DNA of 64,000 nt from an uncultured Alphaproteobacteria bacterium (GTDB lineage Bacteria; Pseudomonadota; Alphaproteobacteria; Rhodobacterales; Rhodobacteraceae). This document shows, piece by piece, positions 40,201-50,522 of the stretch. Made by a program: the position numbers and the translations under genes. Within the stretch, counting starts at the first letter, position 1. Each line of letters opens with the position of its first letter. The notes under the pieces were generated by a model that worked only from the letters and a program-made list of their open reading frames with translations, did not search any database and was not told the DNA's origin. The stretch is from contig CAJXHI010000002.1 in assembly GCA_913051655.1 (NCBI GenBank), positions 58,627 to 122,626 on the forward strand, in the 5' to 3' direction.

Positions 40201-40587
40201 TTAATTCGTTATTCCACCTCAAAAGAAGAAGAATTTTAGCCAGGATATTCAGCTCTTTGATTAAGAGAAATCGCAAAGGAAGGCCATCTATTGCCTCCAC
40301 ACGTTTATATGCTATCCACGATCACCTTTTATTCGGGAACATCATGATGATGCTACCGCCCGTGACTTGGATGTCGCAACCCACGCTTTATTCAAAGGAT
40401 ACCAGCGCCATATTTAATTTCTTGTTAGGCAGTAGAAAAAAATGTTATCCAAATTCAACGATTAGGATAATTAATAATTTGAGTAATACCACGAGGACAC
40501 CGTTTTCTAAAGTGTCCAAATAGTAAACTGATGACAAAGGCTCAATGCCCTCTTCCTCCGCCAGTGATGCTCAGCTATATCCCACGC

Positions 40588-41958
40588 ATGGTTACGAATC
40601 CTGCAGAATTGCGCCCCGATCTTGCGTTCGCGCGCGTCTATGAAACGAAAAGGCCCGGTCAGCCAACGATTGGCATGGTTTCCTTGGGATGCCCAAAAGC
40701 TTTGGTTGACAGCGAACACATCCTCACGCGACTGCGCGCCGAAGGTTATGGTGTTTCTCCGGATTATGCCGGTGCGGATGCCGTTATTGTAAACACCTGC
40801 GGGTTTCTGGACTCGGCCAAGGCCGAAAGCCTGGAAGCGATCAGTGAAGCAATTGAGGCCAATGGTCGTGTGATTGTCACCGGATGTCTTGGCGCAGACC
40901 CAGAGTATATCTCCGGAGTACATCCCAAAGTGCTCGCAGTGACGGGACCACATCAATATGAACGGGTTTTGGATGCAGTTCATCTTGCAGTACCGCCGAG
41001 CCCAGACCCATTTATGGACTTGCTGCCTACTTCCGGCGTAAAACTTACCCCCCGACATTATAGTTATCTGAAGATTTCAGAGGGTTGTAACCATAAGTGT
41101 AAGTTTTGCATCATACCAGACATGCGTGGCCGTCTACAGAGTCGACCTGCACATGCGGTTCTGCGGGAAGCGGAAAAACTTGTCGGCAATGGCGTTAAAG
41201 AGCTACTGATAATTTCACAAGATACCTCTGCATATGGCGTCGACATTAAATATAAAGAGGATAACGGCCACCGTGCTCATATCACGGATTTAGCCCGTGA
41301 TCTTGGTACTTTTGGGGCTTGGGTGCGGCTACATTATGTTTACCCTTATCCCCATGTGCGCGAACTCATACCGTTGATGGCTGACGGTTTGATATTGCCC
41401 TATCTTGATATCCCGTTTCAGCATGCTCATCCTGACGTTTTGAATCGTATGGCCCGTCCAGCCGCCGGGGCCAAAACGCTGGATGAAATCTCTGCTTGGC
41501 GCGACATCTGCCCTGACATTAGTCTCCGCTCAACGTTTATTGTTGGGTACCCCGGCGAAACGGACGTGGAATTTCAAATGCTTCTGGACTGGCTTGATGA
41601 GTCACAATTGGATCGGGTCGGATGTTTCAAGTATGAAAATGTAGCTGGCGCGCGCTCAAATAATCTTCCTGACCATGTCCCAGAAGAGATTAAGCAAGAT
41701 CGTTGGGACCGATTTATGGCTAAATCACAGGCCATTTCCAAACGCAAATTGGCTAGAAAAGTTGCTCAAAATCTTGAGGTCATTGTCGATGAAATTGACG
41801 AGGACGGCGCAACCTGCCGCACTTGGGCCGACGCTCCCGAAATTGACGGCAATCTCTTTATTGATGAGGGCTTTGAAACGCTTTCAATCGGCGATATTAT
41901 ATCTGTCACGGTCGATGAGGCTGGTGAATACGACCTATGGGCAAAGCTCAAAAGATAA
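40588..41958 (+). CDS. rimO: Ribosomal protein S12 methylthiotransferase RimO
   Basis: Radical-SAM enzyme that methylthiolates an aspartate of ribosomal protein S12. The N-terminal MTTase domain has [32 protein letters not shown] and [11 protein letters not shown], supplying three cluster cysteines. The radical-SAM motif is [20 protein letters not shown]-terminal TRAM domain ends [12 protein letters not shown]. The start is put at [14 protein letters not shown] (456 residues) by comparison with the family; earlier in-frame ATGs at 40531 and 40567 cannot be excluded, and none has a clear ribosome site. Confidence 0.95.
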   Translation: MVTNPAELRPDLAFARVYETKRPGQPTIGMVSLGCPKALVDSEHILTRLRAEGYGVSPDYAGADAVIVNTCGFLDSAKAESLEAISEAIEANGRVIVTGCLGADPEYISGVHPKVLAVTGPHQYERVLDAVHLAVPPSPDPFMDLLPTSGVKLTPRHYSYLKISEGCNHKCKFCIIPDMRGRLQSRPAHAVLREAEKLVGNGVKELLIISQDTSAYGVDIKYKEDNGHRAHITDLARDLGTFGAWVRLHYVYPYPHVRELIPLMADGLILPYLDIPFQHAHPDVLNRMARPAAGAKTLDEISAWRDICPDISLRSTFIVGYPGETDVEFQMLLDWLDESQLDRVGCFKYENVAGARSNNLPDHVPEEIKQDRWDRFMAKSQAISKRKLARKVAQNLEVIVDEIDEDGATCRTWADAPEIDGNLFIDEGFETLSIGDIISVTVDEAGEYDLWAKLKR

Positions 41959-42025
41959 GAAGAAGTGCAGCCCCAGGGTCAGAATGACGCATTAAATTTA
42001 AGCTACGGCAAGCTATTTCACTGAG

Positions 42026-42394
42026 ATGGAATTAAGGATACTCTTCAACGCAACCTGCCCGATTTGTAATGCGGAAATTTGTCATTACCGTAGCTATGCT
42101 AAGGAGCGAGGGATTGCCATAGCCTTTGATGATCTAAACTGCGTCGATCCCGCCAGCTATGGCGTGAGCCTATCGGATGCAGCCAAACGTCTACATGTGC
42201 TTCATGAAGGCAATGTAATCTCTGGAATACCTGCCTTTGTGGTTATTTGGCAGAATCTGCCACGTTACCAATGGTTGGCAAAAATAGTGAGTTTACCTAT
42301 AATTTATTTTCTGAGTAACTTAGTCTATGATTACGCGCTAGCACCTCTTCTTTACGCGTCGCATTTGCGCCGACAGCGCAAACGCTTCAGGTAA
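42026..42394 (+). CDS. Thiol-disulfide oxidoreductase DCC family protein (DUF393)
   Basis: A 122-residue protein with the thioredoxin-like N-terminal pattern LFNATCPICNAEICHYRSY (Cys-x-x-Cys at residues about 11-14), the mark of the DCC/DUF393 family. AFDDLNCVDP, with Asp-Cys, is also present. The C-terminus has a hydrophobic stretch around SLPIIYFLSNLVYDYALAPL. Function in the family is loosely described as thiol-disulfide exchange; no client is suggested by the neighbours. It is 67 nt after rimO and convergent with the glycosyltransferase gene. Confidence 0.82.
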   Translation: MELRILFNATCPICNAEICHYRSYAKERGIAIAFDDLNCVDPASYGVSLSDAAKRLHVLHEGNVISGIPAFVVIWQNLPRYQWLAKIVSLPIIYFLSNLVYDYALAPLLYASHLRRQRKRFR

Positions 42395-42429
42395 AACTAT
42401 TTTTAAAGAATTTCTGCGCCAAATTTCAC

Positions 42430-43233
42430 CTATCCAGCGAAACTTTCGCCCAAATCCTTTTCCGCAAAAGTAATCCAATGCTTTTTTAGCCATGCAGCGG
42501 GTTTGGACCAACGCAACAGCGACCCTCGGTATCCTGTCACTGCCTCGTTCATCTTCGGACGGCCATGAAAGCAAACGACGCGTGCGTTGTTGGGCAAACG
42601 AGGTGACCGCAAGTAATTTATTGGTACAAAGTCTAAACAACCATGTTTAAAACTCACGACCAAATCACCTGGAATATATTCGAAGTCGCCGCGATCCATC
42701 GCCTTATGGGAGGTATATCGCTGCTCTGACCCGCGGGCCTTTTCTACCTCTGCATAAGGGTTTTCTGCAAGATCAGTGTAGAGGTAGCCATGGTGGGCAG
42801 GGTCAAAGCGAAAGACAGAACCATGCCCGGTTGGACGCCCCTTTCGCGACTCAATCCAGTCATGGCGCATCACGACTTTGCCCGGAGCCATATCCCAAAT
42901 GGGTGTCAAATCGCCAGTGATAACAACATCCAAATCAAACCCCAATAAGGGTCCCTCGAGATCTGGAATTAACCCACTGCGAAAAAGTGATGTTTTTCGC
43001 ATGGCGCCTTGTCTATTAGCCACCGCAAGAGCTGCATTCATCGGATCCGCAAAGGGCTCTACAGGCAAGGGTAAAACCTTGATATCAGGATGCAGCCCAT
43101 CTGCATTTTCCGTCATGCAAAAAAAATTGACTTTGGCCTCAATATTACGACGCACCCCGGAATAAAGCCTATTCACATATTCCGGTCCAAAAAGCGTTCC
43201 CCATTTAATGCAGATGACATTTGCCTGATCCAT
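42430..43233 (-). CDS. Glycosyltransferase family protein (GT-A type)
   Basis: A soluble 267-residue protein, MDQANVICIKWGTLFGPEYV at the N-terminus, with a probable DxD-type nucleotide-sugar/metal site in LLGFDLDVVITGDL (about residues 95-108) and RGDFEYIPGDLVVSFKHG in the second half. It resembles the glycosyltransferase proteins seen next to polysaccharide genes in Rhodobacterales, but no such genes are here. The start has GGAGGCGAT upstream. It follows the M20 genes in the same direction with a 55-bp gap. Confidence 0.75.
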   Translation of the reverse strand: MDQANVICIKWGTLFGPEYVNRLYSGVRRNIEAKVNFFCMTENADGLHPDIKVLPLPVEPFADPMNAALAVANRQGAMRKTSLFRSGLIPDLEGPLLGFDLDVVITGDLTPIWDMAPGKVVMRHDWIESRKGRPTGHGSVFRFDPAHHGYLYTDLAENPYAEVEKARGSEQRYTSHKAMDRGDFEYIPGDLVVSFKHGCLDFVPINYLRSPRLPNNARVVCFHGRPKMNEAVTGYRGSLLRWSKPAAWLKKHWITFAEKDLGESFAG

Positions 43234-43288
43234 ATCGCCTCCTGATACGTTTTTCCTACAGTGTTTTTTCAGCTGCGAAAGATAGTAT

Positions 43289-44458
43289 TTAGCACTCTAA
43301 AGGCATCCGTTGTTCAGCAATTTCTGAAAACCAACTGCATCCAGCTGGAATGATTTCATCGTTGAAATCATAATGCACTGTATGCACTTGTTCACTATCT
43401 TCACCATTGCCAAGCAAGATATAGGCGCCTGGACGCTCTTCGAGCATATAGGAAAAATCCTCACTTCCCATGATAGCATCTGCTTCTAAACAACTTCCGG
43501 AAATATTTTCAGCGATCTCTGTTGCATAATTCGTCTGGATTTCGCTGTTTACCATAACGGGGTAGCCTCGCATGTAGTTAATCTCGGCAGCCGCACCATA
43601 GGCTTCGGCGTTTAGACGCGCGATGTCTTTGATCCGCTGCTCTGCAAGCATGCGCACTTCAGGCAACATTGTACGTATCGTACCGCGAAGTTCGACCTCA
43701 TCAGGGATTACGTTGTAGGCTTTGGAGGAAGTTTCAAAGGAAGTAATCGACACAACGACATGTTCCATTGGATCAACATTTCGACTTGCGATGGATTGTA
43801 GGGCAAGGATCACGTGGCTCGCGATAACTGTTGGATCTACAGTACTATGTGGTTTTGCGGCATGACCACCTTGCCCTTTTATAATTATCGAAACGCGATC
43901 TGCTGCAGCGAAAAAAGCCCCAGAGCGAATTGAAAACTGACCCTCAGCCAGTCCGGGCCAATTGTGCATCGCATAGACTTCTTGAATGCCAAAGCGTTCC
44001 ATCATGCCATCGTCGCACATTTCTTTTCCACCACCCCCCCCTTCTTCGGCAGGCTGGAAAATCAACGCTACTGTTCCATCAAACTGGCGCGTTTCGGCGA
44101 GGTATTTTGCAGCACCCAATAACATCGCCGTATGCCCATCATGCCCGCAGGCGTGCATAGCTCCGTCCGTTTTACTGGCATATGGAAGGTTAGTCGCCTC
44201 TTGCATAGGCAAAGCATCCATATCTGCGCGCAATCCAATCACGCGGCCCGAGGCTCTTTGTGTACCATGGATAATGCCAACAATACCGGTGCGACCAATA
44301 CCAGAGACCACTTCGTCAACCCCAAATTCTTTCAGACGGTCTTTAACGATACCTGCGGTGCGGTGCGTTTCAAACATGATTTCAGGATACTGATGAAAAT
44401 CTTGCCGCCAAGCGCGAATCTCATCATGCAGCTCTGCAAAGCGATTTTTGACTGCCAT
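43289..44458 (-). CDS. M20 family amidohydrolase (hippurate hydrolase-like)
   Basis: A zinc-dependent amidohydrolase of the M20D/HipO-IAA hydrolase type, 389 residues. Hallmarks are WRQDFHQYPEIMFETHRTA near the N-terminus, GLRADMDALPM, HACGHDGHTAMLLGAAKYL, the PAEEGGGGGKEM catalytic Glu region, and the lid domain with GQGGHAAKPHSTVDP. Such enzymes release amino acids from N-acyl conjugates. It starts 8 nt after argE; together with the transporter ATPase it suggests import and deacylation of an N-acylated compound. Confidence 0.9.
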   Translation of the reverse strand: MAVKNRFAELHDEIRAWRQDFHQYPEIMFETHRTAGIVKDRLKEFGVDEVVSGIGRTGIVGIIHGTQRASGRVIGLRADMDALPMQEATNLPYASKTDGAMHACGHDGHTAMLLGAAKYLAETRQFDGTVALIFQPAEEGGGGGKEMCDDGMMERFGIQEVYAMHNWPGLAEGQFSIRSGAFFAAADRVSIIIKGQGGHAAKPHSTVDPTVIASHVILALQSIASRNVDPMEHVVVSITSFETSSKAYNVIPDEVELRGTIRTMLPEVRMLAEQRIKDIARLNAEAYGAAAEINYMRGYPVMVNSEIQTNYATEIAENISGSCLEADAIMGSEDFSYMLEERPGAYILLGNGEDSEQVHTVHYDFNDEIIPAGCSWFSEIAEQRMPLEC

Positions 44459-44466
44459 ATCTGTGT

Positions 44467-45633
44467 TTAACTTTCTAAGCGGCTCAAAAGGGAAACCATA
44501 AAGTCGCGTCCCGCGATGAATTGAGAGATCTGTATGAATTCATTGGGTTGGTGAGCCTGAGCAATATCACCCGGACCACAAATTACTGCCGAATACCCTC
44601 TTTCCTGAAACTGTCCCGCCTCTGTTCCGTAAGAAACAACATGAGTTCCATTGTCACCCGTGATTTGGCGGACGATCATTTCAGCTTCACCTTCTGCTTC
44701 GGGTCGAAGTCCTGGCACGAAAAAGCTCGGTTTAATGTCTATGCGCGCCTCAGGTCTCACAGCTTTCATTTCCTGTTCAACAGTATCGACTTTAAGTTTT
44801 AATTTTTTGGACCATTCGGCAGGCGTCTCATCCGGCAAAACCCGAAAATCCACGCCAAAATAACAATCTTTTGCAGTGATATTTCCTGCTGTCCCGCCAC
44901 TAATTTTTCCAACATGCGCAGTTGTGTAGGGTGGATCAAAAATTGCGGCAATATCACTTGGTGCTGCACTGCTATTGGCCGCATTCGTTGCATTTGCCCA
45001 ATCAATGATTTTTGCGGCTGACATAATCGCATTAACGCCGGTATGCATCAAAGAAGAATGCACCTCAAAGCCAACTACATGCAAGCAATACCCGCTACCC
45101 CCTTTATGGGCTGTCACAGGCTGCAAAGTGGATGGCTCTCCAACAATGACGGCACTTGCCTTTGGTAATACTTCTAGCATCCGGTCGATCATCGGGGGGG
45201 CACCCGTACAGCCTACTTCTTCGTCGTAACTCAATGCAAGTTGAATAGGGCGTTTGACATTTCGATACTGCGCCTCAACCAAAGCCCAAATTGCCAAGGC
45301 GTCGAAGCCTTTCATGTCACAAACACCACGCCCTATATATTTTCCATCCGCTTCAATGACATCCCACGGATTGCTATCCCATTTCTGGCCATCAACTGGT
45401 ACTACATCTGTATGGCCAGAGAGAACTATTCCACCCTCAATCCAAGGACCAGCGTGGGCAAAGAGCGCTGCCTTTTCCCCAGTTTCATCATATTTGAGAT
45501 GTGCTTCGATTCCGTGGGACCCAAGATAGTTTTCTACCCAAGCAACAAGATTGAGATTACTGTCGCGACTAACCGTCGGAAAAGAGACAAGTTTTTTCAT
45601 TATTTCAAGGGGTGTAAGACGCTTTGCCTCCAT
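44467..45633 (-). CDS. argE: Acetylornithine deacetylase-type M20 peptidase
   Basis: A 388-residue M20A metallohydrolase. Metal ligands and catalytic residues are in LSGHTDVVPVDGQKWDSNPW, GRGVCDMKGFDALAIW and LSYDEEVGCTGAPPMID; the lid domain has GFEVHSSLMHTGVNAI. The overall pattern matches ArgE (N-acetylornithine to ornithine), but the operon with a peptide-type ABC ATPase and another deacylase means a catabolic N-acyl substrate is also possible. The start is 1 nt after the ATPase stop. Confidence 0.88.
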   Translation of the reverse strand: MEAKRLTPLEIMKKLVSFPTVSRDSNLNLVAWVENYLGSHGIEAHLKYDETGEKAALFAHAGPWIEGGIVLSGHTDVVPVDGQKWDSNPWDVIEADGKYIGRGVCDMKGFDALAIWALVEAQYRNVKRPIQLALSYDEEVGCTGAPPMIDRMLEVLPKASAVIVGEPSTLQPVTAHKGGSGYCLHVVGFEVHSSLMHTGVNAIMSAAKIIDWANATNAANSSAAPSDIAAIFDPPYTTAHVGKISGGTAGNITAKDCYFGVDFRVLPDETPAEWSKKLKLKVDTVEQEMKAVRPEARIDIKPSFFVPGLRPEAEGEAEMIVRQITGDNGTHVVSYGTEAGQFQERGYSAVICGPGDIAQAHQPNEFIQISQFIAGRDFMVSLLSRLES

Positions 45634-45634
45634 A

Positions 45635-47464
45635 TTAATATCCGCTTTCAGTTGCTAAAACGAAATGGGTGTCTGACATTTTTAAATATTCAGACGGCTC
45701 CGGAACATAATCCAATCCGTGCACGGGAGACGGGAGCGGTTTAAAATTCAGATCTTTTTCTGATTTTCTTTGGCGAGGATCCGCGATTGGCACTGCTTTT
45801 AAAAGGGCCTGAGTATATGGATGTTGCGGATTTCGAAATACCTCCTCCCGTGGTCCGATTTCAACAATCCGTCCCAAATACATGACCGCCACATCGTGAC
45901 TGACGCGTTCGACAACAGCCATATCATGACTTATAAAGAGAAAGGAAATTCCAAGTTCAGCCTGCAATTCCATCATTAGATTAAGTACTTCTGCTTGCAC
46001 AGAGACATCTAAGGCGCTCACGGCCTCATCCGCAATGATCAACTTAGGATTAAGCGCCAATGCACGCGCAATCGCTACTCTCTGACGCTGACCGCCGGAC
46101 AACTCATGGGGATACCGACGCTGAAAACTCAACGGTAATTTTACCCGATCAAAGAGCATATTGATGCGCTCTTTCAGCGCGTCACCTTTATGGGTTCCGA
46201 AATTATTCAAGGGTTCAGCAACTTGATCAGCCAGCAACATTTGTGGATCAAGTGATGCAAATGGGTCCTGAAACACCATTTGCATATCACTACGCACGGC
46301 ACGCATCTCTTGTGCTGAAAACGTCAAAACGTCTTTGCCATTCATTAGTACTTCGCCAGACATCGGAGATACGAGCCTTAAAATTGAGCGGCCCACAGTT
46401 GATTTTCCACAACCTGATTCTCCGACCAGCGAGAGAGTGCGCCCTTTCATTAATGTGAAGGACACATCCTCAACCGCATGTACATTGGCCACGGTGCGTC
46501 GGAAAAGTCCCCCTTGAAGTGGAAAACGTGTAACGAGGTTCTTCACTTCAAGAAGAGGTTCTTCAGTCCCTTTTAACGGGGGAAAGTTGGCGTGATCCTG
46601 ACCAAGCAAACGCATAGGTTCGGGATAAGGTTTACCAGTCATTTCCCCCAGCTTTGGAACAGCTGCCAAAAGCGCCTTTGTATAGTCGTGCTGTGGATTT
46701 TCGAAGATCTGCTCAACCGGACCTTCTTCAACCTTATTGCCACGATACATGACGACCACACGATCCGCCATTTGTGCCACGACCGACATATCATGTGTGA
46801 TAAACATAACTGCTGTGCCAGTATCACGCTTTAATCGATCCATGAGCGCCAAAATCTCAGCTTGAATAGTCACATCAAGCGCCGTTGTCGGTTCATCCGC
46901 AATTAACAAGCGAGGCTCACATGCCAGCGCCATGGCGATTACCACCCGCTGACGCATCCCACCCGAAAGCTCATGTGGATATTGGTCTAAACGCTTTTCT
47001 GGTTCCGGTATACGAACTTGCCGCATCAAGTCTAGTGCGCGTGAACGAGCCGCCTTTCGGCCTAGGCCTTTGTGAACTTGTAAACCTTCGCTTAACTGGC
47101 GACCAACCGTAAAAACGGGGTTGAGGGCAGTCATCGGCTCCTGAAAAATCATTCCAATTTCGTTACCGCGCACCGTGCGCATAAGCGCTTGATCACTTTC
47201 AACGACATTAACAATGCCTCCATTTTTGCGATCAAAAAGAAGTTTTCCTGCCGCAATAGACCCACCGCCAAACTCTACAAGGCGCATCATTGACAAAGAG
47301 GAGACAGATTTTCCTGATCCTGACTCTCCGACTATACACACTGTTTCGCCCGCGTTTATTTCGAAAGAGACATCTTCTACTCCAACAACTTTTCCGTCCC
47401 TAGTCTCGAATTCAACACGAAGGTTTTCGAAACGCGCGATCGGCGAAGATGGATTATCAAGCAT
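45635..47464 (-). CDS. Peptide-type ABC transporter, fused double ATP-binding protein
   Basis: DppD-DppF fusion (GsiA/YejF type), 609 residues. Domain 1 has Walker A GESGSGKS, signature LSGGMRQR and Walker B LLIADEPTTALD; domain 2 has GESGCGKST, LSGGQRQR and LIIADEAVSALD, each followed by the oligopeptide-type C-terminal extension. The gene is divergent from the binding protein (47742) across 277 bp and cotranscribed with argE and the M20 hydrolase. Probably powers the permeases at 49515-51426. Confidence 0.95.
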   Translation of the reverse strand: MLDNPSSPIARFENLRVEFETRDGKVVGVEDVSFEINAGETVCIVGESGSGKSVSSLSMMRLVEFGGGSIAAGKLLFDRKNGGIVNVVESDQALMRTVRGNEIGMIFQEPMTALNPVFTVGRQLSEGLQVHKGLGRKAARSRALDLMRQVRIPEPEKRLDQYPHELSGGMRQRVVIAMALACEPRLLIADEPTTALDVTIQAEILALMDRLKRDTGTAVMFITHDMSVVAQMADRVVVMYRGNKVEEGPVEQIFENPQHDYTKALLAAVPKLGEMTGKPYPEPMRLLGQDHANFPPLKGTEEPLLEVKNLVTRFPLQGGLFRRTVANVHAVEDVSFTLMKGRTLSLVGESGCGKSTVGRSILRLVSPMSGEVLMNGKDVLTFSAQEMRAVRSDMQMVFQDPFASLDPQMLLADQVAEPLNNFGTHKGDALKERINMLFDRVKLPLSFQRRYPHELSGGQRQRVAIARALALNPKLIIADEAVSALDVSVQAEVLNLMMELQAELGISFLFISHDMAVVERVSHDVAVMYLGRIVEIGPREEVFRNPQHPYTQALLKAVPIADPRQRKSEKDLNFKPLPSPVHGLDYVPEPSEYLKMSDTHFVLATESGY

Positions 47465-47741
47465 AAATCACCCTTGTTTTACATACCCATGATGTAATGA
47501 AGGCCGTATTTCTTTGTCAATCAGCCATTTTAGAAATACCGAAAATGTTTAGAAATTTTCAATTTTTGCCATCTTGATGTTGCTTTTTTTTAAAACTGTG
47601 TTGAGATGGCAACTTCATGAGTAAAAGTGTGAGAATAAAGCAGAGTGATTCATGATCCTGCAATCTTCAGCTACCCTTTTGCTCAAAAAAGTATCTCTGG
47701 CACGTCAGGCCTGGCGTTGTGCAGAAAAACAGGAGGTTAAA

Positions 47742-49442
47742 ATGAAACTTAAATCAATTTTGCTTGGGATAGTGAGTACACTAGCTTTAGCGCCAGCGGT
47801 CCATGCCGAAAGGGCTTCTGACGGAAACGTCAGCATCATTTATTGGCAGGCGCCGTCAATACTAAACCCTTATTTGTCTGGTGGAACGAAGGACCTCGAG
47901 TCATCCTCTCTCGTTATTGAACCGATGGGGCGGTATGACCCTACCGGGGCGTTGGTTCCATACCTTGCAGAAGAGATTCCGACAGTATCAAACGGCGGCG
48001 TTAGTTCAGATCTCAAATCGATTACCTGGAAACTGAAATCAGGATTGCTTTGGTCTGATGGCACGGCGGTAACATCGGCCGATGTAAAATTCTCAGCGGA
48101 TTATTGTCTACATCCAGACATGGGCTGTGCTTCGCTATCATATTTTGACGGTGTAGAGTCAGTTGAAATTCTCGATAATTTGACAGTAAAAGTCAATTTC
48201 GACTCTCCGAAGCCTAACCCTTACGGTCCGTTTATGGGATATACGACGCCCATTATTCAGAAGGCTCAGTTTGAAAATTGCATGGGTGCATCAGCTCCAA
48301 ATTGTACTGAACAAAACTTTGGCCCAATTGGCACCGGCCCATTTGTAGTATCAAACTTTAAACCAAACGACGTCATACAAATGAAAGCCAACGATAATTA
48401 TCGAGTTTCAAATAAACCAGCCTTCGCAAGCCTGACATTCAAAGGTGGTGGTGACGCCACTGGTGCTGGACGTTCAGTTTTAGAAACTGGTGAATTCGAC
48501 TACGCATGGAACTTACAGTTAGCACCGGACGTTATTGCAAATATGGAAAAGGCTGGTAAAGGCGTGGCAATCGCCGGATTCGGTCCATTAGTAGAACGTA
48601 TCGAGATGAACCTCACTGATCCATCTCCTTCATTAGATGCAGATACTAGATCAACTCGAAAAGCACCTCATCCATTTCTTACAGATATAAATGTTAGAAA
48701 AGCTATGTCTATGGCAATCGACAGACCATTGCTAGTAGAGATTGGTTATGGAAAAGCAGGACGGGTAACCTGTGACCTTGTTCCAGCGCCTGACAATTAC
48801 GCCGCAAACAACGATTATTGTGTTAAACAGGACATCGATGGGGCAAATGCGCTTCTGGATTCTGCAGGGTGGAAAAAAGGAGCCGATGGAGTGCGAACCA
48901 AAGACGGTATGCGTTTATCAGTACTCTATCAAACATCAACGAATGCAGTACGTCAAGATTTTCAAGCTCTTATCAAAGAGTGGTGGGCTCAAATCGGCGT
49001 CGAGACAGAGCTTAGAAATTTATCAGCGTCTGTTTTCTTTGGCGGTGATCCAGGCTCTCCAGACACCTTCCAGAAGTTTTACGCGGATGTAGAGATGTAC
49101 GCTAATACATTTAGTGGTACTGATCCACAGTCTTATTTAGCACAATACTTGTGTGGTGCGGAGCCTCGTCCCGAGACCCAGTGGCAAGGTGAAAACATAA
49201 ATCGTTACTGCGATCCTGCGTATGATGCTTTGCACGCAGAGCTCACTGCTACAGGTGATCTTGCCAAACGAGGTGAAATAGCTATTAAGCTCAACAATAT
49301 GTTGACTAAGGATAGCTACACGATAGTTCCGTTGGTTCACCGCGGTCGTGTTTCAGCACACTCCAATAGTTTGGGTGGGGTAGTACTCAATACTTGGGAC
49401 TCAGAGCTGTGGAACGCCGCCGATTGGTATCGGATCGACTAA
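47742..49442 (+). CDS. Peptide/nickel-type ABC transporter substrate-binding protein
   Basis: Extracytoplasmic solute-binding protein family 5, 566 residues. The start MKLKSILLGIVSTLALAPAV is fixed by a perfect AGGAGG 6 nt upstream; the signal peptide ends at VHA (about residue 22). Family 5 features include KSITWKLKSGLLWSDGTAVT, GPIGTGPFVVSNFKPNDVIQ and INVRKAMSMAIDRPLL. The ligand could be a dipeptide, opine or other N-acyl compound; the linked deacylases favour an acylated amino acid. A perfect hairpin follows the stop. Confidence 0.94.
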   Translation: MKLKSILLGIVSTLALAPAVHAERASDGNVSIIYWQAPSILNPYLSGGTKDLESSSLVIEPMGRYDPTGALVPYLAEEIPTVSNGGVSSDLKSITWKLKSGLLWSDGTAVTSADVKFSADYCLHPDMGCASLSYFDGVESVEILDNLTVKVNFDSPKPNPYGPFMGYTTPIIQKAQFENCMGASAPNCTEQNFGPIGTGPFVVSNFKPNDVIQMKANDNYRVSNKPAFASLTFKGGGDATGAGRSVLETGEFDYAWNLQLAPDVIANMEKAGKGVAIAGFGPLVERIEMNLTDPSPSLDADTRSTRKAPHPFLTDINVRKAMSMAIDRPLLVEIGYGKAGRVTCDLVPAPDNYAANNDYCVKQDIDGANALLDSAGWKKGADGVRTKDGMRLSVLYQTSTNAVRQDFQALIKEWWAQIGVETELRNLSASVFFGGDPGSPDTFQKFYADVEMYANTFSGTDPQSYLAQYLCGAEPRPETQWQGENINRYCDPAYDALHAELTATGDLAKRGEIAIKLNNMLTKDSYTIVPLVHRGRVSAHSNSLGGVVLNTWDSELWNAADWYRID

Positions 49443-49454
49443 TCATAAAACAGT

Positions 49455-49488
49455 AACTCACGCCAATAATGTATCATTGGCGTGAGTT
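49455..49488 (+). promoter_or_regulatory. Perfect 13-bp hairpin between binding-protein and permease genes
   Basis: AACTCACGCCAAT at 49455-49467 is the exact reverse complement of ATTGGCGTGAGTT at 49476-49488, with an 8-nt loop, 12 nt after the binding-protein stop and 26 nt before the permease ATG. It is followed by TGTTTTCATCTTT, a broken T-run. This looks like an intercistronic stem that stabilises the upstream mRNA or partly terminates, so that the binding protein is made in excess over the permeases, as known for other binding-protein operons. Confidence 0.7.
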
Positions 49489-49514
49489 TGTTTTCATCTT
49501 TGCGAGAACAAGTA

Positions 49515-50522
49515 ATGACAACGTACATCCTTCGGCGTCTGCTAATTTCAATACCATCTCTTTTGTTCATCAGCTTAGTCATTTTTCTTTTGCTGAATTT
49601 AGCACCAAACGACCCAATGGCTCAGGTGCCTCTTACTGTGCCGCCAGATGTCAAAGAAAAAATGCGTGTAGCTTTAGGACTTGGCGAACCTTTATACATT
49701 CAATTCTACAAATGGTTGGTAAAGTTTTTTTGGGTTGAGCCTCAGGTACTTATAGACCACTGGTTTGGTACTTCCTTTTCACAGAACGACTTTCGTGTGA
49801 TAAGCTGGCAAACTCGCAGCCCTGTTATGGATATGATAGTTGAGAGATTACCGCAAACCTTGTGGGTGGTCGGAATGTCTTATATTGTAGGCATTCTAAT
49901 TGCTTTACCAATCGGAATATATTCAGCTTATCGTCATTACTCCGTATTTGACCAGGCTGGAACTTTTGTCACTATGATAGGCTATTCCATTCCTCCATTT
50001 TTCACTGGACCTCTAGTGATTGTAATATTTGCCGTTCAATTAGGCTGGTTACCCTCAACTTACGATACCGTCCACAAAGTTGTCGATTGGGAAACCTTCG
50101 TTGTACAATTAAAGCAAATGGTATTGCCAGTAATGGTTTTAGCACTTCAAACAACCGCACAAATCAGCCGATATATGCGCTCTTCGATGCTTGATAATTT
50201 AAATCAAGATTATGTACGCACTGCCCGCGCTAAAGGCCTAAGCGAATGGGTTGTGATTACAATCCATGTATTAAGAAACTCTATGATCCCAGTAGTCACC
50301 GTTATCGCCTTAAATTTACCAGCAATATTTGGCGGCGCCATCATCACAGAGCAAATATTTAAAGTAAATGGTATTGGTCAACAGCTCATAGGCGCTATCT
50401 ACGCCAACGATTTACCAACTGTGCAAACGATAACTTTTATGTTTGCATTCTTGATCGTATTTTTCAATTTAATTGCGGATATTTTATATGGACTGCTTGA
50501 TCCAAGGATACGATATGACTGA
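49515..50522 (+). CDS. Peptide-type ABC transporter permease (DppB-like)
   Basis: Integral membrane subunit, 335 residues with six helices. Typical start TTYILRRLLISIPSLLFI. The inner-membrane EAA loop that docks to the ATPase is around QDYVRTARAKGLSEWVV. The ATG at 49515 is chosen; an earlier GTG at 49482 lies inside the hairpin stem and is unlikely. Codons TTA and ATA are notably commoner than in the housekeeping genes. Its stop overlaps the second permease by 8 nt. Confidence 0.93.
   Translation: MTTYILRRLLISIPSLLFISLVIFLLLNLAPNDPMAQVPLTVPPDVKEKMRVALGLGEPLYIQFYKWLVKFFWVEPQVLIDHWFGTSFSQNDFRVISWQTRSPVMDMIVERLPQTLWVVGMSYIVGILIALPIGIYSAYRHYSVFDQAGTFVTMIGYSIPPFFTGPLVIVIFAVQLGWLPSTYDTVHKVVDWETFVVQLKQMVLPVMVLALQTTAQISRYMRSSMLDNLNQDYVRTARAKGLSEWVVITIHVLRNSMIPVVTVIALNLPAIFGGAIITEQIFKVNGIGQQLIGAIYANDLPTVQTITFMFAFLIVFFNLIADILYGLLDPRIRYD

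Noticed and set aside
40176..40523. 115-codon plus-strand frame upstream of rimO
   Set aside because: Basic, low-information composition with no ribosome site or homology-like motif; lies in the decayed region.
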